A stretch of 64,000 bases of DNA from Owenia fusiformis (GCA_903813345.2 CAIIXF020000012.1:6905615-6969614), one strand, 5' to 3'; positions 1-11,875 are shown, numbered from the stretch's first letter. Program-made: numbers and translations. Notes: generated by a model not told the origin, from the letters alone.

Positions 1-480
1 CCTCGAAGTGAAATATTTTTGAGTTTGCTGTTGTTTATCCAGGTGTATTGCATTTACGAATTACAAGATATTCTAATAAGTCAATAACAAATCATTAACT
101 TATACATTATAAGTTTATTCTTCATTCAACATTGACATTTTACTTTCCTAAATGTGGTTTTAATGAAGCATGTCCCACCACTATGATAACTCATGGCAAT
201 AAATCCAAATGTACCAGGTACCTCACAAAATGGCTGATACCAGCTGTCACCTCATTAACGAGAAACGCTCTGTTGAAGATATTAAAATCAACTGTTTCTG
301 GATCGAAAACACGCATTATCATTTCCTAGAATGAAAACATTTAGAATCAATTAAAAGCATTTTGTTAATCTCATATAATAATCTCATTTTATGAAAAGAA
401 TGTGGCTATCGATTTGCAAAATATAAGCAATATGCATTAGGTTGTCATGATGAAATGGTTACTTTAGGCATGCAACTTTG
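1..480. other. AT-rich intergenic DNA, nothing recognised
   Basis: AT-rich sequence with stop codons in all frames apart from short chance frames. The longest, 65 codons at 132-329 (+), has no recognisable motif and no clear splice context. Confidence 0.5.
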
Positions 481-1060
481 TATTATAGGCTAGGCAAATG
501 GAAGTTTAACATCCCAAAAATTGCAACAGTTTTTAAATTAGGCTTATATTGTATATTGATACCAGTTGAAAAACATATCAAAAATATAGAAAAATATATG
601 CAGTGGACAAATATGAAATGTCACATTCTAGGTACCCCCCTCCAAATTTGAGTATGGGATTGTAAATATTTTTTAATTTCAAAATGAAATGCTCTTGTCA
701 ACCAAATGAGTAATATTATGATAGTTTACTGACATAAGAGCAACTAAAAATAGTTAACCAACTATTTGAGTGCAATAATTGGCATTTCTAGCCCCAAATA
801 TCTGAAAATAGGCCATCAAATAGCCCGAATTTAATATAACAATGTATTTATTTCTGTATCAATTCATTAGAATTGCATGAAAAAAATCAAGGGGGTTAAT
901 GTATACCTGAAAATTGTATTTGATCAGTATCAGGGTCATTAGTTGAATATTGAGGGTGATAATAATATTTGAAATTTCAATATTTTACCACACCAACTTT
1001 TTGGGTGACCTTACTTTTGTTTAATTACTTCCAAGATATGTCATATTTGAACTCAATAGC
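481..1060 (+). repeat. Dispersed repeat A, copy 1 (inverted relative to 4085-5000)
   Basis: The stretch from 'catcccaaaaattgcaac' through 'gcagtggacaaatatgaa' (about 510-625) reappears as its reverse complement at about 4865-4990, with indels. Weaker matches continue to a 'ggtgacc(t)tactttt' block near 1010, matching the complement near 4120. The copies are clearly diverged, so this is an old interspersed repeat and not a recent inversion. No coding capacity is visible. Confidence 0.6.
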
Positions 1061-1367
1061 ACAACTAAATAATTTGTAAAGGCTTATTTTGTCCTTAAAA
1101 CAGTTATTTGATGTTTTCAGGGAAGGATTATGTAAAAAAGTAGAAAAAACTGCAAATGCCGGGTGAAATATAGGGGAAGCCCTACTTTTAGTTGATAACT
1201 GCTAAATTATCAAATGTTTTGCCCTTATTATATTCAATTTGATACATTTTTCTGTTAAAACAGAGAACGATTTGTTAGAAATTAAGTACAATCAGTGTTC
1301 TAAAAATATCCTTGAAAAGGCAACAAAATGTTAAATATCCCTGTCCCTGACATCAGGTTATTAATAT

Positions 1368-1913
1368 GAGCCAAAAAAGGTAACCCAACCAAATTTTTGT
1401 TAATAACCCAGTCATTCAGCATGGGTTTGACATCATATTTTGCACAATTACCTAATTGTTCAATGTTCTTTCATTCTACTAAGTGTCATTGATCTATCCT
1501 TAATAGTCACGATTTTATAGCCATTTACAAAATGTGCTCAAAATATCGAAATGTGTCTAAATGACTGGACATCAATACCACCAGCTTTTTATCTGTGGAC
1601 CTATTTTCTATACTAACAACCCTTGAAACATTAAAACAAGAGATAAGAATGAAGATGAGAGCCATAACACACGATTTTTATGCTCCTGATTTGAAAAACT
1701 ACGCCCGATACGTTCAAGTTGACCTCCAGGCATGACGCCCATATTTCATGGCATGGTATAAAATGGCCATAAAATCGTGACCACTAGAGATAGACCACTG
1801 AGACTAGATTAATAATACATTGACCAAGGCTCAATTCTGCAAAAATGACACTAAATCCATGCAGGATGACTGGACTGGGTTATTAAGATTTGTTTGGGCT
1901 ACCTTTTTAGCTC
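1368..1913. mobile_element. Foldback/MITE-like element with ~175-bp inverted arms
   Basis: The left arm (1368-1545) begins with gagccaaaaaaggtaaccca and includes 'aataacccagtca' and 'cacgattttat'. The right arm (about 1740-1913) is its imperfect reverse complement, ending tgggctacctttttagctc. The arms are about 80-85% alike by eye and surround about 195 bp of unique DNA. There is no transposase. I could not fix a target-site duplication, so the ends are approximate. Confidence 0.7.
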
Positions 1914-2718
1914 ACCCTGTATTAAGGAAAATTGTTGCTTTTGACGAAGATGTTCTTAACCACACTGTGATATTGAATTGAAATGAAAAAGTTCAACTGT
2001 AGAATGTTGGATTTCAAGATGAAATTCAATAAAAATGAGGAAAAGGTTTCTACGCTAATAAATTATACTGAGTTATCTAGTGAACCGCAAAGTAAATCCC
2101 TGGTCTTTATACAGGGCAAGGTTCGATTACGTTAGGTTCATTATCAAAAATGCTGCCTTCATTTTGTAATCTTAACTTACATATATGTGTCTTACTTATA
2201 GAGAGCAAAAAATAATGCTGATTAAATGAGCTTAATACTTTTATGTTGTAACAACAATCACTTTCAACCTTGCCTATCACCAGCCTTCATTTTTTAGTCA
2301 TCATTATTTTCATGATCAGTAATGGAGGTACTTGCACAAATGCCTTTGCATACCTTACATGCCATAGAACAGTTATTCCATTTTCTGCAAGTACAGCTCA
2401 TAGAAGTTCAATCTGTCTTACACACACAATGGATGATCTCTAAGAGAGGGGAGCTGCAGGTAGGCAATAGACTAGATACGAGTAGAAATATTCATTAAAT
2501 ATTCAAAATTCAAAATGATGTCATATTTGAAATATTCCCCATAGACCCCATGTTACAAAAGCACAAAAATTGAATTATCTTATCTTGTATTGGACAGATA
2601 ACATTTTCTTTTACTGGACATATTTTAATTTGCATAACTATTAGATACATAAGGGTTATATGAAAATTGAACGACGCAAATAGATGTAATTTAAGTTAGG
2701 GAATTTTCTACTATACCA
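1914..2718. other. Intergenic, nothing recognised
   Basis: AT-rich DNA without coding frames or repeat structure that I can support. Confidence 0.4.
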
Positions 2719-2721
2719 GCC

Positions 2722-2960
2722 ATGCTATCTGACCCAAATGAGCCATCTGGTGGTGAATCTGGTAACTACCTACTCGCATCTGCGTTATTGGTTCAAAAGC
2801 TTCGCTGCTTATTTCCCAGCCCAATTATAATGGAGGCAGTTTATTTCCCTTCCACTCCTGGATCTGAAGGTACGCTCTATAACTGTGGTATACCGCAGCA
2901 TCAGACGTTGGAGGAAGAACACGGGGCTGCAATAATTCAGATCTTGCTGCTCTCTTTTAA
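2722..2960 (+). CDS. Unrecognised open stretch, possible exon or TE fragment
   Basis: The first ~80 codons of a frame starting at 2722 have higher GC content and more balanced codon use than the flanks. An acceptor-like 'ctataccag' lies just upstream. The predicted peptide (MLSDPNEPSGG...) is Pro/Ser/Gly-rich at its start and matches no family I know. After about 2990 the frame runs into the hairpin element and is surely non-coding there. It could be an exon, a decayed TE piece or chance. Confidence 0.2.
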
Positions 2961-2994
2961 TAGAATTTTTGAAGCCTATTTAAAGTACGTTGTA

Positions 2995-3411
2995 ACAAAA
3001 TGTCAGAACATCGAAGGTATCATGATTTTTCTTTTTTTCCATATTTCACACGTTGTAGGCAGAATTCCAACATTGTTATTACAAACATGTATCAGTATCA
3101 TATGTTTAAAAAATGTACATATTTGCGAACAAATAGTTCAGAAGACAACAGAATCGTCGATTTAATTCCTCACTTAAGTTACATAAATGGTATTTCGATA
3201 AACAGTTAAGATCTGCACTTTTAACCCAAACCGTTTATGTAACTTAAGTGAGGAATTAAATCAAGAATTGTCTTCTAAGCTATTTTTGCGCAAACATGTA
3301 CATTTTCTAAAACATGTGATACTGATACACGATTGTGAGAAAAAACATCGTGGGGATTCTGCGTACAACGCGTGAAAGAAAAATCACGCATTCGACGTTT
3401 AGACATTTTGT
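2995..3411. mobile_element. Long hairpin (foldback) element, arms ~190 bp
   Basis: The left arm 2995-3192 (acaaaatgtc ... gttacataaatggt) is an imperfect reverse complement of the right arm 3226-3411 (accgtttatgtaac ... gacattttgt). Only about 33 bp separates them. The inner ~40 bp of the stem (ttaattcctcacttaagtta on the left) is almost perfect and the outer part is more diverged. As RNA it would form one long stem. Small overlapping plus-strand frames here are shadows of the hairpin. Confidence 0.8.
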
Positions 3412-4084
3412 CATACCTAAACGGGCGTATTCGAGCGGATCACCAGTGCTTTTGGTAATTTAAAACGACCGCTTGTTTCTTGTCAATCCCATATATAACC
3501 AGAATGAGGTGTCACATCCCAGAAAAGCATGGATAAAGAAACTATTGTCACAGACCACTTTTCCCAAAGACAATCTTATTTCATTTATATCCAACATTTT
3601 GTTTCTTGGGTTGCTGCTTTTGGTTCAGGTTTGCAGAAAATGTTGAAGTTTGTGTTTTGTGCATGATAAATGAGAAGCACAAGGAGAACTGTATGAGTAC
3701 TGTATTTGAGGTTGGAACACTTTGGATTGCAGTCTTCACAATCACAATATCTGCATCCGATTCTGAATGTGTAGCACATGTCGCTCAATGTTTTCCAACC
3801 TGACAGACAGAATTACCATCATTCCTTCGCACTGAAATTATGTTAATGAAAGACTCCCCAGAAATCTGAGATTTAAATGTGCTCTATCAGTTTAAATTAC
3901 CTTTAATAACCATAAAATCGTTTCTACAACATTATACATCCAGTTCCATAGAAATGTATTCTTAAGTAATGATTTATTTATCTGATGAATTTAAATATAT
4001 GCAAATTTTGTAATTGCGGATTGTAATTAATAATTTAAACAATATTAAATTCCACAGAAACTACAATATTACCCTAATATCAGA
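3412..4084. other. Intergenic, overlapping short frames only
   Basis: Two overlapping 65-67-codon frames on opposite strands at 3585-3803 are the only open stretches. The plus one is cysteine-containing, but neither shows a known motif. No splice-flanked exon could be defended. Confidence 0.3.
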
Positions 4085-5030
4085 GTGGTGATATGTAATT
4101 ATTCATCAATTAAAAGTGAGGTCACCTTAACATTTCACCTGGTGCAACTAATAATTCCTATTTTCATACTAATAAGGTATAAACCTTCACAAAACCTGTA
4201 TTTTAGATGATGACAAGCCTATATAAATGATTTAGATGTCAACTCTAATACGAATGTCATGCATTGTGGGAGTTTGTCATCAAAACTATTGTCTCCCCTA
4301 TAGTGGGTGCGGCAAAACTATGAAAATGAAATTTTTTTTTTCTTCGTAAGTCTACACGTTAGAATTCTGATACTCACCAAATATTAAGTTCACATGAATA
4401 TGTAACACCATGATTTTTTTCATGCTTTTCTGACAATCTGATCCTAAAATATCTAAATAGATATTCAAAACTATAGTCTCCCCTAGTGGGCGGGGCAAAA
4501 CTATGAAAAAGAAATAATTTTTTTCTTCCTAAGTATACAAGTTAGAAGTCTGATACTCACCAAATATGAAGTTCATATGAATATGTAACACCATGATTTT
4601 TTTCATGGTTTTCTGACAAACTGATTCTAAAATATTTAAATAGATATGTGATAACATGCCTGTTTTGTGGCCTATTTTGTTATACTTTGGGGTCAAATGA
4701 CCAATTACTGGTCTCAAAAATGATCAAAACGATATTTTAATTATTTGTGAATATGTGATCTATCGTAATAGAGCTTGAATACTTGACTAAAGTATTCCAT
4801 TTGGGAACAAAAAATTGTTTCCTACCAATACTCAATTTTGGGGTAGGGTTGTAGGGGGTACCTAGGAAGTGAAATTTCATATTTGTCCACTGCATACATT
4901 TTTCTATATTTTTGATATGTTTTTCAACTGATATCAATACATAATATAAGACTAATTTAAAAACTGTTGCAATTTTTGGGATGTTTGGGCCTTTTATGAG
5001 CCCATTTGCTTGGCCTATATACCTTCTCTT
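4085..5030 (-). repeat. Dispersed repeat A, copy 2, with internal tandem duplication
   Basis: This is the reverse-complement partner of 481-1060. Inside it, 4281-4465 and 4466-4650 are a tandem duplication of about 185-188 bp. Both start at a 'actat(t/a)gtctcccctagtggg'-like block and contain 'atgtaacaccatgatttttt'. The minus-strand frames at 4529-4717 and 4737-5126 fall wholly inside the repeat and look like repeat-derived frames, not genes. Confidence 0.65.
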
Positions 5031-5275
5031 GGCCAACAAAATGGAACACTTCTTTGTTCTGCCCTTTCTTTTTCCCGAGAATAGATTTTTTTGTATGTTC
5101 TCGCCAAACATTTTTAAATGATTCAAAATCAGTATCTAAAACAGAGAAAATGGTAAGATCATGCTTTACACATTATGGATACATCTATATAAATGCATAT
5201 TTCTTAAAGTATTTCTATCTATAAAATGAAACCTCATCCATGTAGATAAGTGTCTCAGAAATATTTCCATATTCA

Positions 5276-5536
5276 TCAAGACAAAACAAGATAACCACCT
5301 TCTGGGTAGACAATGGTGCGCCAAATAGCTACAAGAGGTTCGCCCTTGAGGTCAGCTACCGGGAATGGCTCTTCTGGTACTTCTGTGACGTTTAGGGTCA
5401 ACCAAGCAAAGTCGTAATAGTCCATGATAGGATCAACTGTACATTCGAAGGCAACATCTAACATGCTCTTGGCAATTTCAAAGTACATTGGACATGTGGC
5501 CCCTGCTATTATGATGATTCGGTTTTCTCCTATCAC
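5276..5536 (-). CDS. Exon of an unrecognised minus-strand gene (probable last exon)
   Basis: Read on the minus strand, a splice acceptor (ctatttag) is followed at 5536 by GTG-ATA-GGA and 86 open codons ending in TGA at 5276. The upstream exon (8523-8725) ends in phase 0 and this one starts in phase 0, so the two join without a shift. The peptide (start VIGENRIIIIAGATCP) has a hydrophobic strand-like start, then an acidic/proline segment and a final GEPLVAIWRTIV. It looks like a folded globular domain, but I do not recognise the family. An internal donor-like site near 5304 could shorten it. No clear polyadenylation signal was found. Confidence 0.5.
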   Translation of the reverse strand: MIGENRIIIIAGATCPMYFEIAKSMLDVAFECTVDPIMDYYDFAWLTLNVTEVPEEPFPVADLKGEPLVAIWRTIVYPEGGYLVLS

Positions 5537-6637
5537 CTAAATAGTCAAACATTATTATAGAACAGTAGTTTGTAAGAGAAAACACTCATATTATATAATT
5601 TACTGGGTGGCCATTGGTAAACAACATCAGGCAAGGAGTAATTGCTTTAAAATGTTATACAAAACTTACCGTACAAAAACAATATAGCAGCTCCAAATGA
5701 GCACTGCCCAGGATTAGGCGAATAGCCATTATATAGCATATCAAACTAAAATCATGAAAGCGTTTTTCTTGTAAAGGTGTGGCTTGATAAAGAGTGTAAA
5801 AACTCTTCTGAAAAAACAATTCTGAATAGAAAGAATTTTTAGATGCCATATGCACCGTCTTTGTACCTTGAAAAAGAATCTAACATACTGATTTTAGTTC
5901 AACATTCTCAAAGAAGTTATAAAAGAATATCACTTGATAAGGTAACCCATTAAAGATATCCAGTGCAACATCAAACGTGTCACTATGCCCGTTTTTTTAT
6001 TTTAAAGACAACAAAAAAATCTTATTTTGGATCAGCTGTGAATAGTGTTTTTTTTTCAAATTAAAGAGAGGTCCCAGTCAAACATACCAATCTTGCTCTG
6101 CCTAACCTAGAATCAATTAAGCTTAGATCTAGGCTAGCCTAGCTCTGATCTCTGAAAAGACTAGATAATTACTACTCCTAGCCTGGCTCCATATCCAACT
6201 CATACTTTCTTACTCTATGGTAGCAGGGAAGGGATCGAACCTCAAACCATGTTATGTCATTCCACTATGAAACATCTTAATCAAGAGCTTAATGAATGCT
6301 TTTTTAGGAACCTCATCATCATATCTACCTGGCTACTGAATTTATCAAAGCAGCTGGGAGCCTAAACACAATTTAATAAGAAATTGCAGAGATTCATAGC
6401 ATCATCACAAATTAGCCTGGCTGGATAAAGGTTAACATTTTGAAATAGTATTTAACCTTTTCTCAAATATAGTTTTCTGAGACTCATGCAGGCAGGATAT
6501 TGTTGTCCCTAGCTCTATGACTACCCAAGAAACAAGAAAATTGCTCTTATATGCTCTCATGCATTAGAGTGCATTATTTGATAAGAACAACCAAATGAAA
6601 CACGCAACAGAATCCAAGAGAATTAGAAACTAAATGT
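5537..6637. other. Probable intron sequence, no further gene
   Basis: This lies between the two minus-strand exons. A minus-strand frame of 66 codons at 5655-5855 ends near a good donor (GGTAAGT on the minus strand, about 5668) but cannot be placed in frame between the exons. A tRNA B-box-like gggatcgaacc is at 6231-6241 without a convincing A box. Confidence 0.35.
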
Positions 6638-7234
6638 TTGAATGAAGAGTATATAGTTGAACCAATCAAATGTAAATCAGCACAAACAGCATGCATAATT
6701 GATGTCATGTTAATTAAAAAAATATCTTCTTCCCAAGCAGTAATAAAAATTGTCAAAACAATTGGAGATTTCTGTCAGACCATTTCTGTCAGACTTATTA
6801 TATACTGCTGCGAGGCAATGAAGGCAAACCAAATTGACTATATCTTTGACTCATATGTCATAGGATCCATTAAGGATTCAGAGAGAGAATACAGAAGCAA
6901 GAAACCACTGACAGAGTTAAGAGCTAGGACCAACACTATCCTCAGCCAAAAAATATGGAATACTTTTGGACATCAAAAGGAAACAAGGAAAAGCTACAAT
7001 GCTTTCTAAGGGACCGAAATTGGCCAAAAACTCTAAGATGTGAAAGCTTCAATGAAAGTCCAAACACAACAAATCCCCAATATTGAAAGCCCTAGAAGAG
7101 GCTGACCTTCGAATCTTACCATATAGTAACAAAGCTGTATTAGAAGGATATTCAACAATAATAGTGTTATCAAATGACACTGATGCATGTGCAGTATTAT
7201 TTCATATCCTTATTCCTTTGTTTGAAAATGAATA
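6638..7234 (+). pseudogene. Fragment of a PIN/FEN-like nuclease-type TE-associated family
   Basis: A 123-codon frame (6638-7009) contains IFDSY...GSIKDSERE, then the recurrent IWNTFG block and a stop. A second piece at about 7095-7234 reads EEADLRI...VLSNDTDACAVLF in another frame. The order FD-Y / S-K-x2-R, then EEADxRI, then (N/D)DTD matches a repeated gene family of many invertebrate genomes. I compare it to the PIN/XPG-like nuclease fold (acidic EAD and DxD-type residues). Stops and frame changes make it a pseudogene. It lies antisense in the intron of the 5.3-8.7 kb gene. It is a diverged relative of the copy at 59858-61346. Confidence 0.5.
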
Positions 7235-7235
7235 G

Positions 7236-8522
7236 ATGGCGTCACTTAAATTGCCCATAGCAAATTTGTTTAAACTAATTAAATATACTGAGTGTCTGGA
7301 ACAAAATGATACCTACAAACCTTTTTTCCCAGCCTGGCACCAAAATCTGAGCTGTAAGGGATATTAAAACATGAGAACCACAAGTTTTGTGCTAGCTTGT
7401 TAGCAAGAGGCCCCTAAACGGTAACAATATTGGTCAAAATGTAGTGAGAGTATGCACTTCAATTTAAAAAAATAAGGGATTAGTGTTCATAATTTTCTAC
7501 TTTTCAATATCATTAAACAAGGAGAGAATGAATAGAAAATATTAATGAATAAAACACACTTTGCCATATAGCTAATGGTAAATTAAAACCATTTAGATTG
7601 TTTTCTGCAAACAATACATCTTCATTGCTCAATTAAGCATAACAAAGCTAATGTGAAGAAAATATTGTTATAAAAGGTACATGTATTGAACATACAATTT
7701 ATAAGTCAATTCTAGTATATTTGTCATGTGATTAGTGTTGATCTAGTCGGCAACATAGCTACAATCCTATAGTATAAGTTAGAGCTATAGTTTGTTTAAG
7801 AGGAGAATAATTTATTTTAAATATATGTTGCATAGTTTTATCATTTCACATCATTCAGAGTATGTGGCATTCCAAATACCAGGGCAAAATGCTTTGATTA
7901 TATTAGTTTATATCATACTACAGAATGCTTTTTCTTCTACAGAAATATTTATGTTTGACAATTATCAGGTAAAATGTGTAGTTGCACGACATATTCTGTC
8001 ACGCAAAAAAAAGCTTGCGTGACTTCAATTTTTTCAGCAAATGCGTGACAAATACGCAAATTGCGGGACAGTTGGACAGCCTGCTAATGTAACTTACATG
8101 TATGTCTTACAAGATTTTGCTCATGGTAAGATGAAATGAAAAACAATTTAACTGTACAATGACAATGATAAAGCATAAATGGAAACTTGGTTTTTCATTT
8201 GTGTGCATCATTTATATAGGAATTTTTCAAACCATGTTTCAATATATCACCACTTTGGGTGTTTTGGGTGAGGGGGAATTATTCACTGTTTCTGTTCATG
8301 TTTGATTGTGATTTGAGACATCTTTGTATTATGACAGGTGTACTGTTAAATATTTCTTTTCTCCCTGTGGTCTATAACCATTTTTGGTGTTTTCCAGTCT
8401 GCTCCATTGGTAGCTTAATCCATGACAATATCAATGTACTGTTTCTGACTGCACCTAGCATTATTCTAAAATGAATCTTTATGTAAAAAATGTTGCAGAG
8501 GTAAAAAACTAATGTTGCATAC
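7236..8522. other. Probable intron sequence with a small perfect hairpin
   Basis: No coding signal. At 7998-8023, gtcacgcaa ... ttgcgtgac forms a short perfect stem in a GC-richer patch; a diverged repeat of the same word follows near 8040-8070. Confidence 0.4.
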
Positions 8523-8725
8523 CTTAAGTGGATAATAAACACGGACATGCTTGCTTCTTTCAAGTCCTTTTACATATTGCCTCAGCTGCTTGGTTCTGTA
8601 ATTGGCTGGATATTTACAGTCCATATGGAAATTGTAAAGACTGAACCTTTGCTTTCCCTTGGGGTCGTAATCACATTCATGGTTGGCTGAATATAATTTT
8701 CCACGTTCACGTGATCCTGCTTCAG
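8523..8725 (-). CDS. Exon of an unrecognised minus-strand gene
   Basis: On the minus strand a pyrimidine-rich acceptor (tttatctcag) precedes 8725 and a donor (CTTAAG then gtatgc) follows 8523. The 203-nt exon enters in phase 1 and leaves in phase 0, giving 67 codons. The peptide is basic and aromatic (GKLYSANHECDYDPKGKQ, later LRQYVKGLERSKHVRVYYPLK split over the end) and hydrophilic. It joins in frame to 5276-5536 across a ~3-kb intron. Two exons with matching phase and consensus sites are good evidence for a real gene. Function and further upstream exons are unknown. Confidence 0.5.
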
Positions 8726-8756
8726 CTGAGATAAAACACAATAAAAAATAAAGACA

Positions 8757-8816
8757 AGGGACTCATGGTTACAGCACTTAGCAAAGCTTGTTAAGTGCTC
8801 TAAACCACTCGGCCAA
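8757..8816 (-). repeat. tRNA-derived SINE-like fragment (A box and anticodon-type stem)
   Basis: On the minus strand the sequence reads TGGCCGAGTGG (a good pol III A box of Leu/Ser tRNA type). A perfect 8-bp stem (agcactta ... taagtgct) follows at the place of an anticodon arm. The T-arm/B box is lost. It lies just upstream of the exon at 8523-8725, in an intron or 5' flank. A tRNA-derived SINE head is the likeliest origin. Confidence 0.4.
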
Positions 8817-9650
8817 CATACTTGACTACCCCAAAAATGGTTGTGTCATCAGCTAATCTGACTAAAAGAGAACAAAGTATTAAAGTACATAGTACTTCAA
8901 AGAGAGTTCATCCTATCAAAAGCCAGTGACAAATGTTTCAAATGTACATTATGCCATACCATGTAACTCACCATTTAACATGACAAATTGCATTGTTACC
9001 ATAAACTGCAATGTAATGCCAAATCACATTCAGTAAAGAATGTAGTTTATCATTACAATTTTTGTCAACATTCATGCTTCTTGTGAAGGTGAAGAGGAAT
9101 ATTTATTGTTTTTAATACATATTATATGAAACGTTGAAAGAAATTACATTGCAGTTAATAAATTCATGCCATTTGTGAAAAATAAATATTTATTATAATT
9201 TAAAACAGTGTATATGAATTAAATGTTGTAGTTTAAAGGGGCAACAAGGCCTGTAGAGAGAAAATTAAGCCAAATGTTGCCCTGATAGCTCAGAAAAAGT
9301 AAAATATTTCTTTGGCATACCTATTTTCTTAAAATGTATGGATAAACTATCAATTTCAGCATAAAGAAGTGTAAATTCAGTTCAATGCTTCTATAGAGGG
9401 AGTCCCACTTATAGATTTTTAAGATCTTCCACTTTTCAAGAGGAATATCGGCTGAAATAATGTTCATCCAGGGGGTTTCTTTGGAAATAATAAAAATTTA
9501 TGTTAGTCTTGAATAAATAACCAAACTTAAATTTATTTTGACACTTGTCCATGATCGTTGAATGGCCCATCTGCACTCATTGTTGCACCTTTAATCAATA
9601 CTCCTGTTTTGAATATTTCTTATTAGTAAATTGAGAAACATTGCACAGAT
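8817..9650. other. Intergenic, nothing recognised
   Basis: AT-rich DNA with no frame, repeat or splice-flanked exon that I can support. Confidence 0.4.
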
Positions 9651-9792
9651 ATAATAAATCAAATATTCCATTCTATTTTCGGTGAATACATGTTCATCTT
9701 TCCCACAGGTATATTTCCCTTGCCCTTTGGGCTGAATGTTCATCTTTCCCTCAGGTATACCATAATAGAATGGAATATTTGGTATTTATTAT
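9651..9792. repeat. Small hairpin: inverted repeats around a 'ttcatctttccc' direct repeat
   Basis: The left arm (9651-9679, ataataaatcaaatattcca...) is complementary to the right arm (9761-9792), with two extra bases. The loop contains two direct copies of tgttcatctttccc(a/t)caggtata. It resembles a short MITE or the edge of a larger element; similar 'gtgaatac' words recur at 9681, 9923 and, inverted, at 9889 and 10347. Confidence 0.5.
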
Positions 9793-10512
9793 TTCCATGC
9801 CATGATACTCATTGGTCAATTAGATACCATGTGACTAAAAATATATAAAGGTATTCCATGTCTCCCTGCTTAGAAAACGTGTGAAAAGTGTATTCACCGG
9901 CAGTGACGTAATTTTTAGTGAATACCACTATATATTCAATTTAAATGATGTCACATCATTTAATTCCTGGGAATTTAGTAAAAAGTATTTTCATCCGATG
10001 TGACAGATGTTGAAGTTGTATCAGGAAGTCCTCCCAAGAAAAGGTTCACAACTGTACAACAAACATGGGATAAAGAATTAACAAATGAATTTAAATAAGT
10101 CAACAAATCAAAGCACGAATACTATGGACTTTAACATGGAATCTAATTTTTATCAATGATGCAACTGAGATCGTGAATATAACAGAATATTGGCAAACAT
10201 TTGGAAATATGTTGAAACTAAACGTCATATCATAACAATATTGTGTACTTCTAACTTTAATATTGTGTACTACTTTAATGGGGAAATAATAAAATAAATA
10301 TTGAATTCTGTGATCATTTAATATCTGTGTATAATTTTGAGGAATGTATTCACCTCGCCCTTCGGACTGCGATGATTTTCAAATTTTGAGGCCCACTTTC
10401 TTCAAAATTTGGCCTAAAATTAAAAATAAGGCCTTGGAAGGCCCATTTATGACCAAAAAGGCCCACTTTTTGGGTCTTTAAGGCCTTTTTTGGCTCAATT
10501 TTTTTTTGAATC
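9793..10512. other. Intergenic; GGCC-rich palindromic patch at 10388-10495
   Basis: No gene. The patch 10388-10495 repeats 'aaggcc'/'ggccca' words on both strands (ggcccactttttgggtc and neighbours) and could fold on itself. It directly precedes dispersed repeat B. Confidence 0.4.
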
Positions 10513-10689
10513 TATTTGTCAAATCTTCATCAGAACACATCAGACAAACATATAATGCAATAAAACATTGTATATACTCCAAAACAACTCCCTCTTGGCT
10601 TTTTTCTAAACTAGCAGGTGTTTACCCTTAAGAAACAAGAACACAAATGTGTACAAAATGTCCCCACCAAGTGGTGATCCCGTGAAATG

Positions 10690-11410
10690 GTTATCCTGAA
10701 AATGAGTAGACAAGACTTTACCAACACAATTTGAGGACGGAAAATCCAAAGTGGCCACCTTAAAATTTACCCAGAATGCCAAAAATTTAGTCAGTTCTAG
10801 ATTTTCATACTAAGAACCACCCCTGAAAATTTGAAATTGATCCGTCACACAGTTAACCAGAAAACATGTAAAACAAGACTTTACAGACAAGATTTCAGGA
10901 TGGAAAATCCAAAATGGCTGCCTTGACATTTACCAAGAATGTCAAAAACTAATCTGTTTGTAGATTTTCATACTAAGAATCATCCCTGAAAATATGAAAT
11001 TGATCTACCAAACGGTTCACCTGAAAACGGGTAGACAAGACTTTACAGACAAGATTTTAGGACAGAAAATCCAAAATGGCTGCCTTAACATTTACGCAGA
11101 ATGCAAAAAAAGTAATCAGTTCTAGATTTTCATACTAAGAATCATTCCTGAAAATTTGAAATTGATCTACGAAACAGTTCACCTGAAAACGAGTAGACAA
11201 GACTTTACAGACAAGATTTTAGGACGGAAAATCCAAAATGGCTGCCTTGACATTTACCCAGAATGCCAAAAAACTACTGAGATCTAGATTTTTATACTAA
11301 GAATCATCCCTGAAAATTTGAAATTGATCCACCAAACGGTTCACCTGAAAACGCGCAGACAAGACTTCACAGACAAGATTTTAGGACCGAAAAATCCGAA
11401 ATGGCCGACA
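10690..11410 (+). repeat. 162-bp tandem repeat, about 4.4 copies
   Basis: Successive units begin near 10706, 10868, 11031, 11193 and 11355. Each has 'agacaagacttta', 'ggaaaatccaaa(a/g)tgg', 'tttacccagaatgc' and 'catccctgaaaat'. Divergence between units is about 10-15% by eye. It lies wholly inside the TA-flanked element. Confidence 0.8.
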
Positions 11411-11875
11411 ATAAAAAAGTCCTTATGAGTTTTTGCTGATTTCTTTTTACAAAATTATCACATATAACTACTGTTAACAATAAAGTAGGCTTTTACAGCA
11501 AAGAACATCTGAAATTATTTATAAAGCTACTAAATAGTTAAAGTATGAAAACTCAAAAACACCATTCAATATGATACAAAGTATTATCGCGCGCTAACTT
11601 TTCTTAAGACATTCAAAATGGCTGACATGACTGAGCTAGCAGGTCCAAAACCTAATCAGATCTAGAATGAAGTGAGCTGAACAAGATGTTTTAAAAGCAA
11701 CTGTGAAGCAGTTTTTCTTAAAGTTTGCAGACAAGGATTTTAGCATTCGACTTCAAAATGGCCGACAGGAAGTAGGTATCGAGTTAATTTTTTTTCATCC
11801 ACATCTGTATGCACTCATAAGTTATCCCTGAAAATTTGAAGGTGATATCTGTAGCGGTTTTGGAGAAAACTGCCG

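Noticed and set aside
5655-5855. Minus-strand frame ending at a strong donor (GGTAAGT)
   Set aside because: The neighbouring exons already join in phase. Adding this piece lacks a clear acceptor, so it stays unproven.
6231-6241. B-box-like gggatcgaacc suggesting a tRNA or SINE
   Set aside because: No A box at the right distance and no cloverleaf arms could be drawn.
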